A DNA stretch of 38,826 bases from Enterococcus_I eurekensis (GCF_042654605.1 NZ_JBHSGT010000040.1:1-38826); one strand, 5' to 3'. Positions 1 through 8,463 are shown, numbered from the stretch's first letter. Numbers and translations are program-made. Notes: a model not told the origin generated them from the letters alone.

Positions 1-88
1 TAAAGAAATACGCTTGCAAGTATGTTCTGTTCCTAAGAATCTCGTGACTTCAGTCATGAGAGGTTCAAAGGATAGACACAAATTAAAC
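1..88 (+). ncRNA. Right end and putative omega-RNA 3' part of an IS200/IS605-family (TnpB) element, plus guide-like flank
   Basis: The motif CCTAAGAATC (32-41) is followed by a hairpin at 41-60 (CTCGTGAC, loop TTCA, GTCATGAG; one G-T wobble) and then TCAA at 65-68. The same arrangement occurs in reverse orientation beside a recognisable tnpB 3' end at 38612-38649, with nearly equal spacing (27 and 28 nt from the motif to TCAA). In IS608-like elements the right end terminates in TCAA, and the tnpB-encoded omega-RNA runs through the right end into flanking DNA, which acts as the guide. Here the guide would start at 69 and read AGGATAGACACAAATTAAAC. The tnpB gene itself would lie left of the window, on the plus strand. 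The assignment rests on the similarity of the two ends, so it is an inference. Confidence 0.6.
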
Positions 89-108
89 AAATAACTCGTA
101 TAAAGAAA

Positions 109-136
109 TTGCTTTTCACTTAAAGTATGATATGCT
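109..136 (+). promoter_or_regulatory. Promoter of the LacI-family regulator gene
   Basis: A -35 like TTGCTT (109-114) and an extended -10 TGA-TATGCT (TG at 128-129, hexamer 131-136) are separated by 16 bp. The predicted transcription start falls near 143, inside the palindromic operator, which fits autorepression. Confidence 0.5.
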
Positions 137-163
137 TTACTAAACAAAATTTGTTTAGTAAAG
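135..163. promoter_or_regulatory. Perfect palindromic operator in front of the LacI-family gene
   Basis: This is a perfect 14-bp inverted repeat around one central base: the left arm CTTTACTAAACAAA (135-148) is the exact reverse complement of 150-163. It lies over the predicted transcription start and touches the ribosome binding site of the regulator gene (AAAGGGA, 161-167). It is therefore a likely autoregulatory operator, and as mRNA it could also fold next to the ribosome binding site. Confidence 0.7.
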
Positions 164-174
164 GGATGATGTTA

Positions 175-1182
175 ATGGCAACGATTCGCGATGTAGCCAA
201 AAAAGCCGGCGTTTCACCCGCAACCGTTTCTCGCGTGTTGAATGCGGATCCAGCACTCTCTATTTTACCTGAAACAAGAGAACAAGTATTGCTGGCTGCT
301 AAAGAGCTTGATTATAGCTTGACAAAGAATAAAAAGAAAGTCCGTGAAAAGAAGAAAATCATTTTAATTTTAGCTGTCTCAAAAGAAGACGAGACAGAAG
401 ATACCTACTATCATTCCATTCGCAGTGGTATTATTTCAGAATGTAAAAAGAGAAAAATTGAGATTACCAAAGAAATTTTGGTTCAAGAAATTCGATCATA
501 TGAAAATGAAATTATGCAGCAAAGTGGGATTATCTCAATAGGAACCATCGAAAAAGAAGTCCAAGATTATCTAGGTGAAATTAGTCAAGAGTTGATTTTC
601 TTAGATGACCCTAAATCGAGTGATCGCTATGATGCCGTTTATGTTGATTTAGCGAAATCAACGAAAATGACACTTGATTACTTAGCACAAAAAAATTATA
701 AAAAGATTGGTTTTATTGGTGGGCTTGAAGAAAGACGGGATTTTGAAGGCAACAGATTGAATCGAAAAGAAATCCGTTTTAGAACATATCTAGAATGGAT
801 GGAGGAAAATCATTTAGAACAATACATTCAATATGAGTTGGGTAACTGGACGGTCAAATCAGGTTATGAAGCCGCTAATAGACTAATCGCAGCAGGTGAT
901 TTACCTAAAGCGATACTTGTTGCCAGTGATCCGATTGCTATCGGTGTTTACCGAGCGTTACAAGAAAAGAAAATCAATATTCCAGAAGATGTTGCGATTG
1001 CCAGTTTTGATGATATTGAAATGGCAGAATTTTTAACCCCAACACTGACAACTGTTCGTTTCTCTTCAGAAGCGATGGGGAGAATGGGCATTCGAATATT
1101 ATTAGATCGTTTAGAGCTAGGTGAACGCGAACCTGTCCGCGTGGTGATACCTACGAAATTAATGAAACGAGAAAGTAGTTAA
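175..1182 (+). CDS. LacI-family transcriptional regulator, probably repressor of the lac genes downstream
   Basis: The protein has an N-terminal LacI helix-turn-helix (TIRDVAKKAGVSPATVSRVL, residues about 3-22), followed by a periplasmic-binding-protein-like effector domain. It ends with the GalR/LacI signature stretch (IPEDVAIASFDDIEMAEFLTPTLTTV, in pieces), typical of the GalR-type C-terminus. From ATG 175 it is 335 residues, the usual length for the family. An upstream GTG/ATG-like start at 127 would lie inside the promoter and operator. ATG 175 is preferred because AAAGGGA sits 7-8 nt before it and the product then begins MATIRDVA, as in relatives. It sits directly upstream of lacZ, has its own operator and is followed by a strong terminator, so lacZ is a separate unit. 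The inducer is inferred to be a beta-galactoside or galactose-containing sugar. Confidence 0.92.
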   Translation: MATIRDVAKKAGVSPATVSRVLNADPALSILPETREQVLLAAKELDYSLTKNKKKVREKKKIILILAVSKEDETEDTYYHSIRSGIISECKKRKIEITKEILVQEIRSYENEIMQQSGIISIGTIEKEVQDYLGEISQELIFLDDPKSSDRYDAVYVDLAKSTKMTLDYLAQKNYKKIGFIGGLEERRDFEGNRLNRKEIRFRTYLEWMEENHLEQYIQYELGNWTVKSGYEAANRLIAAGDLPKAILVASDPIAIGVYRALQEKKINIPEDVAIASFDDIEMAEFLTPTLTTVRFSSEAMGRMGIRILLDRLELGEREPVRVVIPTKLMKRESS

Positions 1183-1215
1183 TAAAAACGGATAGCAAAA
1201 ATAACGAGAAAATCC

Positions 1216-1308
1216 AAATACACGAGTAATGAATTTTGAATGCCTTCTAAAGGTTAGACCCAAACAGTCTGACTTTTGGGAGGCCTTTGATTACTTGTGT
1301 ATTTTTTT
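1216..1308 (+). terminator. Strong Rho-independent terminator after the LacI-family gene
   Basis: The outer stem AAATACACGAGTAAT (1216-1230) pairs with ATTACTTGTGTATTT (1290-1304) with one wobble. A GC-rich inner stem (GCCT.../...AGGC, with AGAC/GTCT) lies inside it, and a run of T follows (1302-1308). Confidence 0.85.
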
Positions 1309-1323
1309 ATTTTAAAATAAGAG

Positions 1324-1352
1324 TTGACAAAACAATCGGTAAACGTTATAGT
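1324..1352 (+). promoter_or_regulatory. sigma-A promoter of the lacZ operon
   Basis: TTGACA (1324-1329), a 17-bp spacer and TATAGT (1347-1352) form a near-consensus promoter. The predicted start is near 1359, just ahead of two palindromic operators. Confidence 0.8.
1338..1351 (+). promoter_or_regulatory. Candidate cre (CcpA) site overlapping the lacZ -10
   Basis: GGTAAACGTTATAG differs from the cre pattern TGTAAACGTTATCA only at the ends (the first base and the last two). Its position between -35 and -10 would let CcpA block initiation when glucose is present. The core AAACGTT is seen in the sequence; CcpA binding is inferred. Confidence 0.5.
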
Positions 1353-1364
1353 TAAACAAACATC

Positions 1365-1383
1365 ACTTGTTTCATAAACAAGT
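1365..1383. promoter_or_regulatory. Operator O1 of the lacZ operon
   Basis: ACTTGTTTCATAAACAAGT is a perfect 8+3+8 palindrome just downstream of the predicted transcription start. It is the first of two copies 34 bp apart, both followed by AGTTAGGA. It is probably bound by the LacI-family protein encoded upstream. Confidence 0.65.
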
Positions 1384-1398
1384 AGTTAGGAAAAACAT

Positions 1399-1417
1399 TC
1401 TTGTTTCGTAAATAAGT
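1399..1417. promoter_or_regulatory. Operator O2 of the lacZ operon
   Basis: TCTTGTTTCGTAAATAAGT is a second, imperfect copy of the O1 palindrome, again followed by AGTTAGGA. The 34-bp spacing is a little over three helical turns, which would allow two repressor dimers to bind the same face. Confidence 0.55.
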
Positions 1418-1436
1418 AGTTAGGAAGGGTGATAAT

Positions 1437-4400
1437 GTGTATAAATTAAATCAAAAGTATCATAATCCACAGGTAACGCATGAAAATCGTGAACAGCCAA
1501 GAGCCTTTTTTAAAAACGAGAAGATGAAAGCGGAAACGTTTTTGAATGGTGAGTCAAAAGAAAACTTTTTATTATTAAGCGGTCAATGGGATTTTCGGTT
1601 AACTCAGACACCTCTGGATGAGCCAAAAGAATTTCTGGAAGAGACAAACCATTGGGACAAGATTACCGTGCCAGGTCAATGGCAGATGCAAGGGTTTGGG
1701 AAACCAAACTATACAAATGTTCAATATCCTTTTCCAGTAGATCCGCCATTTACTCCAAATGAAAATCCAACAGGGTATTACGTTCGTGAGTTTAAAATGG
1801 ATTCGGTTGATGAAACGAAAGAGTATATTCTTCATTTTGCCGGAGTTGAAACCGTTTTCGATGTTTGGGTTAATGGGCAATATGTAGGTTATGGTACAGG
1901 AAGTCGCTTGGCGTCAGAATACGACATCAGTTCGTATTTAATTGCAGGGATCAATAAATTACAAGTAAAAGTCTTGCAATGGGCGGCAATGAGTTATGTT
2001 GAAGACCAAGATATGTGGTGGCTGAGTGGGATTTTTAGAGATGTTTATTTATTTGAACGACACAAAGGAGAAGTCTTTGATTACTTTGCCAAAGCGGGTT
2101 TAACGAATGGTTATCAAGATGGTCTATTGTCCTTAGAAGTAGTGTTTAAAGAATTACAAGAAGCAACGACACTCAACGTATCCGTTTATGATGACGCAAA
2201 TCAACCGCTTGCCTCAAAAGAAATTACGGTAAAAAGTTTAGTTGAAGAAGCGACGTTAGTCATTCCGAAAGTCAAACGTTGGAATGCCGAAGAACCGAAT
2301 TTGTACAAACTCTTAATCGAGACACGTATTAAGGATGAGTGCATTCAAACGATTACTCAAAAAATTGGTTTTCGTACGGTAGAAATTATGGATGGCCTAC
2401 TAAAAATTAACGGGCAGCATATTATTTTAAAAGGAGTTAACCGTCACGATTGGCATCCGACAAAAGGTAGAAGTGTTCCTTTTGAATCGATGGAAAAAGA
2501 TATCCAAATGATGAAAGCGTTTAATATCAATGCGGTTCGAGCGGCGCATTATCCAAATGATCCACATTTTTATACGTTATGTGATCAATACGGACTATAT
2601 GTCGTTGATGAAAATGATATCGAAACACATGGAATGGAAATTGTTGGGCGTTGGAATGAGCTTAGCGATAGTCCTGAATGGACCAAAACATACATGGACC
2701 GGATGCAACGAATGGTAGAAAGAGATAAGAATCACCCGTCAATTATTATGTGGTCGTTAGGTAATGAATCTGGTTTTGGAGCTAACCATAGCAAAATAGC
2801 AGAATGGACCAAAAAACGTGACGATAGTCGTTTGATTCACTACGAGGGGGAAACAAGAGCAATCTTTAACGGTCATTTGGAACGAGAAAATGAGGCAGCA
2901 GATTTCTATTCAACAATGTATAGCTCGCCAAAACTGATGGCGGAGCAAGGAGAGAGGGAAGATCTAAAGCAACCGCATATATTATGTGAGTATGGGCATG
3001 CAATGGGGAATGGTCCTGGTGGATTGAAAGAATATCAAGAAGTCTTTTATAAATATCCAAGAATTCAAGGCGGCTTTATCTGGGAATGGATTGATCATGG
3101 CATCCAAGCAACAGATGCTAAAGGTGAAACATTCTATCAATATGGGGGCGATTTTGGTGAAGTGCCAAATGATAGCAACTTTGTAATTGATGGCATGGTT
3201 TTCCCTAATCGTCAGCCATCACCAGCACTGCATGAGTTCAAGAAAGTAATTCAACCTGTGGAGGTACAATTTGAGACTCAAAGACAGGAAGTAACGATTA
3301 TAAACCGTTATGATTTCAAGAGTTTAGCCCATTTAAAACCAATTTTGCAATTAAAACAAGGGCAGGAAATGCTGCTAGAAGTTGGATTACCGTCCTTTGA
3401 TTTACCGGCAAGACAAAAAGAGACGATCGCTCTTCCACTAGCTATCAAAGAAAAGCTAAACGAAACTAGTGCAGAAGTGATATTATCGCTGCTATTTTTC
3501 GACACGACCGAATCACAAGAACGTTTAGAAAATGCGGTTGCCTGGGAGCAAGTTGTAATCGGGGAGTATCGCAAGACGAGTATTCCGACGCTCGGAGCTT
3601 TTGACGTGGAAGAAACAGCAACGACACTCATTGTGAAGAATCAAGAATTGTCCGTCAAATTTAGTAAAGTTAATGGTCGTTTACAAGAGTGGACCGATGC
3701 CAAAGGACAAATGGTCTTAGAAAACTTAGCCGTCAATTTCTGGCGCGCGACGATTGATAACGATCGCTTAGGGATTGAAGAATTCTTTACTAAACCAGTC
3801 TTGTCAGAATGGTTAGATTATGGTGTAAATATGCTAGCAGAAAGACTCGTCTCGTTTGAAACAACGCTAACCGACGAAGGCATTACGGTTGCCACAACCA
3901 GTCGAATCATGCCAAAAACAAAAGACTGGGGCATCGAATTAGCAACGAGTTACCATCTTTCAGCGCCGAATATCGTTTCAATTGAATTAAGCGGTAAACC
4001 ATTTGGAGAGCATCCACGAACGTTACCAAGGATTGGCTGGAAGATGTCGTTACCTAAAACACAGCAAGCTGTTAGTTGGTACGGTAAAGGGCCACATGAA
4101 AACTACGCGGACAGCCAAGAAGCAGGTTTCATTGATGTTTGGCAAGCTCAAGTGGCCGACTTGTTCACGCCGTATGTACGCCCACAAGAAAATGGCAACC
4201 GAATGGAAACACGTTATGTCCAAGTCTTAAATAGCCAAAACCAAGGTTTGTTTGTTGAAAAACAGAAAAAACCATTTAATTTTAGTATTCATAATTACAC
4301 GACCGAGATGTTAGAAAAAGCAACACATACGAATCAATTGGAAGAAGCAAAAACCAGCGAACTGATGCTTGATCTTGCTCAGTATGGTTTAGGTTCAGCA

Positions 4401-4487
4401 AGTTGTGGACCAGAAGTTTTACCACAACATCGCTTATATTTAGAACCGTTTCATTTTTCAGTAACACTGCAACAAGTTAACGGATAA
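1437..4487 (+). CDS. lacZ: Beta-galactosidase, glycoside hydrolase family 2 (LacZ type)
   Basis: This enzyme hydrolyses lactose and other beta-galactosides in the cytoplasm. At 1016 residues it is close to the length of E. coli LacZ. The family landmarks are present in order: the sugar-binding/jelly-roll N-terminus (LSGQWDFRL, then PGQWQMQGFGKP), the conserved GVNRHDWHP segment, the acid/base glutamate in WSLGNESGFG (E444), and the nucleophile glutamate in ILCEYGHAMGN (E518). The C-terminal beta-galactosidase small-chain domain (GPHENYADSQEAG...) is complete. The start is GTG 1437, with GGAAGGG about 7 nt upstream; an overlapping ATG at 1435 is in another frame. The gene is followed after 20 nt by the binding-protein gene, so one operon is likely. 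Its control region has two LacI-type operators and a cre-like site. Confidence 0.95.
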   Translation: MYKLNQKYHNPQVTHENREQPRAFFKNEKMKAETFLNGESKENFLLLSGQWDFRLTQTPLDEPKEFLEETNHWDKITVPGQWQMQGFGKPNYTNVQYPFPVDPPFTPNENPTGYYVREFKMDSVDETKEYILHFAGVETVFDVWVNGQYVGYGTGSRLASEYDISSYLIAGINKLQVKVLQWAAMSYVEDQDMWWLSGIFRDVYLFERHKGEVFDYFAKAGLTNGYQDGLLSLEVVFKELQEATTLNVSVYDDANQPLASKEITVKSLVEEATLVIPKVKRWNAEEPNLYKLLIETRIKDECIQTITQKIGFRTVEIMDGLLKINGQHIILKGVNRHDWHPTKGRSVPFESMEKDIQMMKAFNINAVRAAHYPNDPHFYTLCDQYGLYVVDENDIETHGMEIVGRWNELSDSPEWTKTYMDRMQRMVERDKNHPSIIMWSLGNESGFGANHSKIAEWTKKRDDSRLIHYEGETRAIFNGHLERENEAADFYSTMYSSPKLMAEQGEREDLKQPHILCEYGHAMGNGPGGLKEYQEVFYKYPRIQGGFIWEWIDHGIQATDAKGETFYQYGGDFGEVPNDSNFVIDGMVFPNRQPSPALHEFKKVIQPVEVQFETQRQEVTIINRYDFKSLAHLKPILQLKQGQEMLLEVGLPSFDLPARQKETIALPLAIKEKLNETSAEVILSLLFFDTTESQERLENAVAWEQVVIGEYRKTSIPTLGAFDVEETATTLIVKNQELSVKFSKVNGRLQEWTDAKGQMVLENLAVNFWRATIDNDRLGIEEFFTKPVLSEWLDYGVNMLAERLVSFETTLTDEGITVATTSRIMPKTKDWGIELATSYHLSAPNIVSIELSGKPFGEHPRTLPRIGWKMSLPKTQQAVSWYGKGPHENYADSQEAGFIDVWQAQVADLFTPYVRPQENGNRMETRYVQVLNSQNQGLFVEKQKKPFNFSIHNYTTEMLEKATHTNQLEEAKTSELMLDLAQYGLGSASCGPEVLPQHRLYLEPFHFSVTLQQVNG

Positions 4488-4507
4488 GATAAAAGGAGGA
4501 AATCAAA

Positions 4508-5815
4508 ATGACATTTTCGAAAAAAGCAATGATGGGGTTAACCATTGTAGGTGCATCATTCTTACTAGCCGCATGTGGTGGCGGAAGTAGTGAAGAAGCC
4601 AAGCAATCAGGCGACGCGGGCAAAACAGAGGGGCTAACGGTATGGGCTTGGGATCCAAAATTTAATATTGCAGCTTTTGAAACAGCAGAAACGTTCTATC
4701 AAAAAGACAATGCCGCTTTTAAGTTAAATATCGTAGAAAATGCTCAAGTGGATATTGTTCAAAAATTAAATACCAGTTTAAGTTCTGGAACGACCAAGGG
4801 CTTACCGAATATCGTTTTAATTGAAGATTACCGTGCCAAAAGTTTCCTTGAAGCGTATCCTGACGCTTTTTATCCGATGACAGATTTTATCGATGCCAGT
4901 CAATTTATGTCTTATAAAGTAGAAGCTACATCAGTAGACGGGGTGAATTATGCGACGCCGTTTGATACGGGCGTTACCGGCTTGTATCTACGTAAATCAA
5001 TTATTGAAGAGGCCGGTCTGCAAACAAGTGATTTTGAAAACATTACTTGGGATGAGTTTAATGATTTAGGCGTGATTGTAAAAGAGAAAACAGGAACGGC
5101 GATGTTTTCAAATGACATGAATGATTTAGGTTTGCTTCGAGTGATGATGCAATCAAGTGGTGCGTGGTATTCAGGAGAAGATGGCTCAACCCCAACATTT
5201 GAAGGCAATGCAGCACTAGCGAAGGGTTTTGAAGATGTTAAAACAATGCTTGATTCGGGCGTCATGACGACTCACAATGGCTGGGATCAACTATTAGCCA
5301 ATTTCAATGGCGGAAAAGTCGCTTCCATTATCCAAGGAAACTGGATTACACCTTCTGTGACGACGGAAGCCGAACAAGCCGGTGATTGGACGATTGTGCC
5401 AACACCACGTCAAGCCGGAATCACAGGGGCAACCAATGCCTCAAACTTAGGCGGCTCTTCTGTTTATATTCTAAACATTGATGGAAAAGAGGAAGCGGCG
5501 AAATTCGTCTCTGAAACATTTGGGCAAAGTGCTGAATTTTACAATGAATTAAATACAGCGATAGGTGCCCTCGGTTCATTTGCTCCTGCCATTGAAACAA
5601 ACGCCTACCAAGCAGAAGTTCCGTTCTTCAATAATCAACGAATTAACGTTGATTTTATGGATTGGGCAGCCGAGATACCGGCAGTAAACTTTGGTAAAAA
5701 CACGTATGCGTTTGAAGATTTAGCAAAAGTTGCTTTGCAAGATTATCTAAAAGGAACCGATTTAAATACTGTTTTATCTCAAACTCAAAAAACTGCTGAA
5801 ACACAAGTGAAGTAA
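4508..5815 (+). CDS. Sugar ABC transporter substrate-binding lipoprotein (family 1, LacE/AraN-like)
   Basis: This is a 435-residue extracellular solute-binding protein. A positively charged start (MTFSKKAMMG), a hydrophobic stretch and the lipobox LLAAC (lipidated Cys at residue 23) show membrane anchoring through lipid, and a short Gly/Ser/Glu linker follows. The body has the look of carbohrate-binding family 1 proteins (TVWAWDP, then IVLIEDYRAKSF, TPFDTGVTGLYLRKSI, IIQGNWITPS). It lies between lacZ and two MalF/MalG-type permeases, so the ligand is probably lactose or a related galactoside; the ligand is inferred from context only. The ribosome binding site AAGGAGG is well placed. A hairpin after the gene probably keeps this component in excess over the permeases, as is common in such operons. 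Confidence 0.9.
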   Translation: MTFSKKAMMGLTIVGASFLLAACGGGSSEEAKQSGDAGKTEGLTVWAWDPKFNIAAFETAETFYQKDNAAFKLNIVENAQVDIVQKLNTSLSSGTTKGLPNIVLIEDYRAKSFLEAYPDAFYPMTDFIDASQFMSYKVEATSVDGVNYATPFDTGVTGLYLRKSIIEEAGLQTSDFENITWDEFNDLGVIVKEKTGTAMFSNDMNDLGLLRVMMQSSGAWYSGEDGSTPTFEGNAALAKGFEDVKTMLDSGVMTTHNGWDQLLANFNGGKVASIIQGNWITPSVTTEAEQAGDWTIVPTPRQAGITGATNASNLGGSSVYILNIDGKEEAAKFVSETFGQSAEFYNELNTAIGALGSFAPAIETNAYQAEVPFFNNQRINVDFMDWAAEIPAVNFGKNTYAFEDLAKVALQDYLKGTDLNTVLSQTQKTAETQVK

Positions 5816-5818
5816 GAA

Positions 5819-5862
5819 GGAAGGGTTAAGGCAGAGTGATTTTCTGTCTGACCCTTTTTTAA
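5819..5862 (+). terminator. Intercistronic hairpin after the binding-protein gene (partial terminator)
   Basis: AGGGTTAAGGCAGA and TCTGTCTGACCCT can pair imperfectly around a short loop, and TTTTTT follows. It lies between the binding-protein gene and the first permease gene. It probably attenuates read-through or stabilises the upstream mRNA rather than ending the operon. Confidence 0.55.
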
Positions 5863-5882
5863 ATCTAAAGGGGGATACAAAA

Positions 5883-6773
5883 ATGGGAATACTAAAAATG
5901 AGCCAAACGAGGCGAAGACAGACGATTATTGGTTGGTCTTTTGTCTTGTTATCCGTAGTATTAATCATGACATTTTACTTTTATCCAATGGTTCAAGCGT
6001 TTATCTTATCTTTAAAATCGGGCCCAGGAAATAACTTATCGTTTGTTGGTCTAGCGAATTATAAACGACTCTTTTCAGATCCAACCTTTCTCGCAGCAAC
6101 CAAAAACACGCTGATTTTCTTAGTTTTCCAAGTACCGATCATGGTGTTGCTAGCCATTTTCTTTTCAGTGGTTTTAAATAATCAAGCGGTGAAATTAAAA
6201 GGCGTTTTCCGCACCATTATTTTCTTGCCGGCAGTCACTTCATTGGTTGCGTATTCAATTATTTTTAAATCCTTATTTTCAAATAATGGGATAATTAATC
6301 ACTTATTGCTGAATATTCATTTGATTTCAGAACCGATTGCTTTTTTCTCCAGTCCTTTTTGGTCAAAAGTTGTCATTATTTTAGCCATTACTTGGCGTTG
6401 GACAGGTTATAATATGATTTTCTTCTTATCGGCTTTGCAAAACATTGATCCAAGTATTTATGAAGCCGCACGCATTGATGGGGCAAACCCAATCAAACAA
6501 TTCTTTCATATTACCGTTCCAATGTTGAAACCAGTTATTTTATTCTCATCGGTTACCTCAACGATTGGTACCCTTCAATTATTCGATGAACCAATGAACT
6601 TAACTCAAGGTGGACCAGGGAATGCGACCACAACCATCTCACAATATATTTATAACTTATCATTTAAATACACACCAGATTTTGGTTATGCAGCAGCAGT
6701 CTCTTATGCGATTGTGTTTATGATTATTATTTTATCGGTTATTCAATTTAAAGTAGGAGGGAAAGAGAAATGA
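5883..6773 (+). CDS. Sugar ABC transporter permease, MalF/LacF type
   Basis: This integral membrane permease has 296 residues and about six membrane segments, the first at about residues 18-38. The EAA loop that contacts the ATPase is clear: YEAARIDGANPIKQFFHITV, near residue 200. The start ATG 5883 follows AAAGGGGGA. Its stop overlaps the next permease gene (ATGA), showing translational coupling. Together with the lipoprotein and the second permease it makes a CUT1-type importer. No ATPase gene is present in the locus, so a shared MsmX/MsmK-type ATPase encoded elsewhere is likely to power it (inferred). Confidence 0.92.
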   Translation: MGILKMSQTRRRQTIIGWSFVLLSVVLIMTFYFYPMVQAFILSLKSGPGNNLSFVGLANYKRLFSDPTFLAATKNTLIFLVFQVPIMVLLAIFFSVVLNNQAVKLKGVFRTIIFLPAVTSLVAYSIIFKSLFSNNGIINHLLLNIHLISEPIAFFSSPFWSKVVIILAITWRWTGYNMIFFLSALQNIDPSIYEAARIDGANPIKQFFHITVPMLKPVILFSSVTSTIGTLQLFDEPMNLTQGGPGNATTTISQYIYNLSFKYTPDFGYAAAVSYAIVFMIIILSVIQFKVGGKEK

Positions 6774-7585
6774 AAAAAATAGGAATGTATTTGTTTTTAG
6801 TTATTTTCTCCATTGTGTTTGCTTTTCCTTTTTACTTTATGATTGTTAGTGCAACGAACACTTCCGTAGACATTACGAAAGGCGTCCTGCTACCGGGCAA
6901 ACATTTAATTGAGAACTTTAAAAATTTAACGACACAATATAATATCGGTGGCGCGATGTGGAACAGTGCCAAAATTTCTGTTTTACAAACGATTTTTTCA
7001 ATCTTTATTGCTTCATTAGCCGGATATGGTTTTGAAATCCATAAAAGTCGCGGAAAGGAATTTATTTTTAACTTTTTGTTACTCTCGATGATGATTCCTT
7101 TTGCAGCGATTATGATTCCGTTATTTCAAATGTTTGGGAAATTCTCGCAAGTGGCACCTGCGATTGGGATTGATACAATATCCTCCGTCATTTTGCCATA
7201 TCTAACAACCGCTTTTTTAATTTTTTTCTTCCGCCAAAATACAAAAATGTTTCCCAAATCATTGTTGGAAGCAGGACGAATTGATGGCCTATCCGAAATT
7301 GGTTTGTTTGTGCGGATTTATGTGCCAACAATGCGTACAACCTATGCGGCAGCTGGGATTATCACTTTTATGAGTAGCTGGAATAGTTATATTTGGCCGT
7401 TAATTGTGTTGCAAACACCGGAAAAACAAACATTACCATTATTAATTTCAAACTTAGGTTCGAGCTATACACCTGACTTTGGTTTAATGATGCTAGCAAT
7501 CGTGCTAGCAACGGTTCCGACAGCCGTTGTATTCTTCTTGTTACAAAAATACTTTGTCGCAGGTATGCTCGGATCAGTCAAATAA
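6770..7585 (+). CDS. Sugar ABC transporter permease, MalG/LacG type
   Basis: This is the second permease of the CUT1 importer: 271 residues, six predicted membrane helices and the EAA loop LLEAGRIDGLSEIGLFVRIY at about residue 165. It ends with a KYFVAGMLGSVK-type tail, typical of MalG homologues, which usually end in VAGLTAGAVK or similar. ATG 6770 overlaps the stop of the MalF-type gene by 4 nt, with GGAGGGAAAG upstream. The gene is the last of the lac operon, as a strong terminator follows directly. Confidence 0.92.
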   Translation: MKKIGMYLFLVIFSIVFAFPFYFMIVSATNTSVDITKGVLLPGKHLIENFKNLTTQYNIGGAMWNSAKISVLQTIFSIFIASLAGYGFEIHKSRGKEFIFNFLLLSMMIPFAAIMIPLFQMFGKFSQVAPAIGIDTISSVILPYLTTAFLIFFFRQNTKMFPKSLLEAGRIDGLSEIGLFVRIYVPTMRTTYAAAGIITFMSSWNSYIWPLIVLQTPEKQTLPLLISNLGSSYTPDFGLMMLAIVLATVPTAVVFFLLQKYFVAGMLGSVK

Positions 7586-7591
7586 TTAGAT

Positions 7592-7641
7592 AAAAACGCC
7601 CTTCAAAATCCTATGAAGTAGGAAAGTGAGGGGCGTTTTTT
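7592..7641 (+). terminator. Terminator of the lac operon
   Basis: AAAAACGCCC (7592-7601) pairs with GGGCGTTTTT (7631-7640), enclosing a smaller CTTCA/TGAAG stem, and ends in a T run. It lies 6 nt after the last permease gene. Confidence 0.85.
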
Positions 7642-8241
7642 GTAGCTTGGCACCATTAAAGAATTCGAATGAGAGCTTAATTAATTTTCGGTGGAAAACA
7701 AAGAAATGATATTGGAATGATTAAAATATTCTCGGTTTTCGTTTTCGGAGTATTTACTTAAGGACGCATTTTCAAACCCAAAGAGTGATTCTAAAAATGA
7801 GCAATCAATAGGATGAAGATTTAAAATGTCGTCTAAAGAAAATAAGTGGTTTTTAAAAACTAAGTCCAGCAAGGAAAGTATTTTTCCAGGTCTAATAATT
7901 GCAATATCTTCATCAAGAGGTTCATTTTTTTATAGTCCTTTCGGTTACAACATTAATTAAAGTAAAGACATTAAATCTCTCTTTTTTTTAAGTGATTGTT
8001 TACGGCACTGGTATATAAGATATTATTGACGAATTTTTAAATAATGTTAAAGCACATCCATGAGATTGTAGGGGATATTTTATCCTGACTAAATCTCTAT
8101 GGAAATGACAACCAAAAGAGACACTCGATCTGTGGCATGATTGACATGCACCTAATTTGGACAAGTTTAACTCTTAATGAAGTTTGATTAATCGAACACG
8201 AAAGACCAATGTAGTATAATAGTTTCAAGGAGGGATTCCGT
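7642..8241. other. Gene-poor stretch with one doubtful minus-strand frame
   Basis: A minus-strand frame stays open from 7929 down to the stop at 7681 (82 codons), but it lacks an ATG and a ribosome binding site and I recognise no family. It may be a leftover of a lost gene. A small imperfect hairpin is visible near 8065-8099 (GAGATT...AAATCTC with AGGGGATA/TATCCT inside). The region ends with the promoter of the antitoxin-like gene. I see no other gene. Confidence 0.35.
8215..8220 (+). promoter_or_regulatory. -10 element of the antitoxin-like gene
   Basis: There is a perfect TATAAT 22 nt before the start codon, with a weak -35 candidate TCGAAC (8192-8197) at 17-bp spacing. The ribosome binding site AAGGAGGG (8227-8234) follows. 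Confidence 0.5.
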
Positions 8242-8463
8242 ATGACAACCATTACAGTCAAAGTTACAGAAGAAGAAAAAAACTTCCTAGAAAAAATTGC
8301 GTCTCTCGAAAATATTTCACTCTCAGACTATGTTAGAACAAGAGCTATCGAATCAGCAGAAGAACAAATGGATTATCTGACGTATCTAGACATCATGAGC
8401 AAACAAAAAGAAGAGGACAACGTTAGTTTTGAAGAAACTAAAGCAAAGCTGGGTTTACATTGA
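8242..8463 (+). CDS. Orphan RelB/DinJ-like ribbon-helix-helix antitoxin (DUF6290 type)
   Basis: This 73-residue protein starts with a beta strand (TTITVKVT) followed by two helices (EEEKNFLEKIASLENISLSDYVRTRA, in pieces), the MetJ/Arc ribbon-helix-helix plan. An acidic C-terminal tail (TYLDIMSKQKEED..FEETKAKLGLH) of the kind that wraps a RelE-type toxin follows. The ribosome binding site AAGGAGGG and a TATAAT box support expression. The usual RelE-like toxin gene should overlap its end. Downstream there are only short broken frames (for example LKTLDSMEKD then a stop from about 8460), so the toxin appears lost or decayed. Confidence 0.75.
   Translation: MTTITVKVTEEEKNFLEKIASLENISLSDYVRTRAIESAEEQMDYLTYLDIMSKQKEEDNVSFEETKAKLGLH

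Noticed and set aside
1365..1426. Two repeats that could be the start of a CRISPR-like or tandem array
   Set aside because: There are only two copies, each is a palindrome placed just after a promoter, and they fit repressor operators better.
7681..7929. Minus-strand frame as a real gene
   Set aside because: There is no ATG, no ribosome binding site and no recognised family; it is kept only as part of the gene-poor stretch.
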